Translations under genes and position numbers: made by a program | Part shown: positions 15,123-15,763 of the stretch, piece by piece | How the letters are laid out: the number at the start of each line of letters is the position of its first letter | Position numbering within the stretch: the stretch's first letter is position 1 | Assembly: GCA_017390645.1 (NCBI GenBank) | Contig: JAFPAZ010000035.1 | Coordinates: 1-15,763, forward strand | Source: Lachnospiraceae bacterium | GTDB lineage: Bacteria > Bacillota_A > Clostridia > Lachnospirales > Lachnospiraceae | Direction of reading: 5' to 3' | Length of the DNA stretch: 15,763 nucleotides | The notes under the pieces: model-generated | Told to the model about the DNA's origin: nothing | The model's database searches: none | What the model saw: only the letters and a program-made list of their open reading frames with translations

Positions 15123-15763
15123 ATGAAAAAATTTAATGAATACTTTTTTTTTGGTCTCTTCGGCTGTATCGGTGTTCTTATTCTAGTCATTGGATTTTAT
15201 CAGCTGATTAAAACCACCACATTTAACAAAACGGCAGTTTCAACTACTGCTACCATCACGGACATACAAACATATACCTCTAAAGATGATACCCACCATA
15301 GGGTATTTGTTGAGTATGAATTTGAAGGAAAAACCTACGAAAACATACAGCTTAACGGTTATACTTCTTCCATGCATGAAGGAAAAGAAATCACTATCTA
15401 TCTGGATCCGGATGCCCCAACAGATGCCAGGGTAAAAAGCATGGAAATTCTTTCTACTGTTATCTTATTTTTAATGGGAATCGTCTTTTTCCTGGTTGGC
15501 TTTTTAAATATTTTCAGCCAATTAAAGGCTGCGCGACGAAAAAAACATCTGTTATCCAACGGAAAAGTCCTTTGTGCTACCGTAGATAATATTTACCTTA
15601 ACACAAGCTATAAAGTAAACGGAAGAAGTCCATTTATCGTTGAATGCAAATACCTTGACGAAAATACAAATACAACCTATCGTTTTAAGAGTGGTAATCT
15701 TTGGTCAAATCCAAATAACTTCCTTGAAATCGGAGGTCCAATTAATGTCTATGTAGATTACGA
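15123..15763 (+). CDS. DUF3592-type membrane protein, 3' end outside the window
   Basis: The visible 213 residues start MKKFNEYFFFGLFGCIGVLI. Membrane helices lie at about 8-29 and 107-131. Between them (41-97) is a small beta domain, TATITDIQTYTSKDD to EITIYLDPDAP. After the second helix a similar domain begins, LCATVDNIYLNTSYKVNG to INVYVDY. This two-helix, repeated beta-domain layout resembles DUF3592 proteins, whose function is unknown. GGAGG (15110-15114) lies 8 nt before the ATG, and an extended -10 promoter precedes it. Codons 8-10 form a run of nine T (15144-15152). It is the only intact rightward gene in the window. The family name rests on pattern memory. Confidence 0.75.
   Translation, partial: MKKFNEYFFFGLFGCIGVLILVIGFYQLIKTTTFNKTAVSTTATITDIQTYTSKDDTHHRVFVEYEFEGKTYENIQLNGYTSSMHEGKEITIYLDPDAPTDARVKSMEILSTVILFLMGIVFFLVGFLNIFSQLKAARRKKHLLSNGKVLCATVDNIYLNTSYKVNGRSPFIVECKYLDENTNTTYRFKSGNLWSNPNNFLEIGGPINVYVDY

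Overview
The window is AT-rich DNA from a Gram-positive anaerobe, most likely a member of the Clostridia close to Lachnospiraceae. This is inferred from strong GGAGG ribosome binding sites, a PadR/DUF1700/DUF4097 gene set, an MscL with a zinc ribbon, an AzgA-type purine permease and a potABCD cluster. No species is claimed. Nearly all genes lie on the minus strand. The exceptions are a decayed gene at the left edge and an incomplete gene at the right edge.

Reading left to right: 1-181 is a remnant of a cytidylate kinase-like gene with an internal deletion and frameshift. It is followed by a bidirectional terminator and tRNA-Gly(GCC) with its own promoter. At 580-4400 lies a four-gene minus-strand operon: a PadR repressor, a DUF1700 membrane protein, a DUF4097 protein with seven regularly spaced DMG/NMG turns, and a TPR protein with a DUF4037 nucleotidyltransferase-like domain. 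A perfect 39-bp palindrome overlaps the predicted start of transcription and is the likely PadR operator. Next is a single-gene unit (4473-6684) with its own extended -10 promoter and a textbook terminator. It encodes a 693-residue, mostly helical protein that I do not recognise.

At 6735-9453 is a unit encoding MscL, a two-domain RNase H and a guanine/hypoxanthine permease. A 43-bp palindrome lies downstream of it. At 9481-14295 is a polyamine-type ABC transporter operon, potA-potB-potC-potD, with coupled 3-4 nt junctions. Its binding protein is held by a C-terminal membrane helix instead of a lipid, and its ATPase has a duplicated C-terminal regulatory region. A promoter-like sequence about 180 nt upstream of potA is followed by a strong intrinsic terminator inside the predicted leader, with an alternative stem, so transcription attenuation is plausible. 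Upstream is dtd (D-aminoacyl-tRNA deacylase), then three tandem 13-bp repeats between dtd and a rightward gene for a DUF3592-type membrane protein that runs off the window.

Most of the content is housekeeping and transport. The points most worth following up are the potA leader attenuator, the PotA duplication, the anchored PotD, the PadR operon with its operator, the unrecognised 693-residue protein, and the 13-bp repeats.
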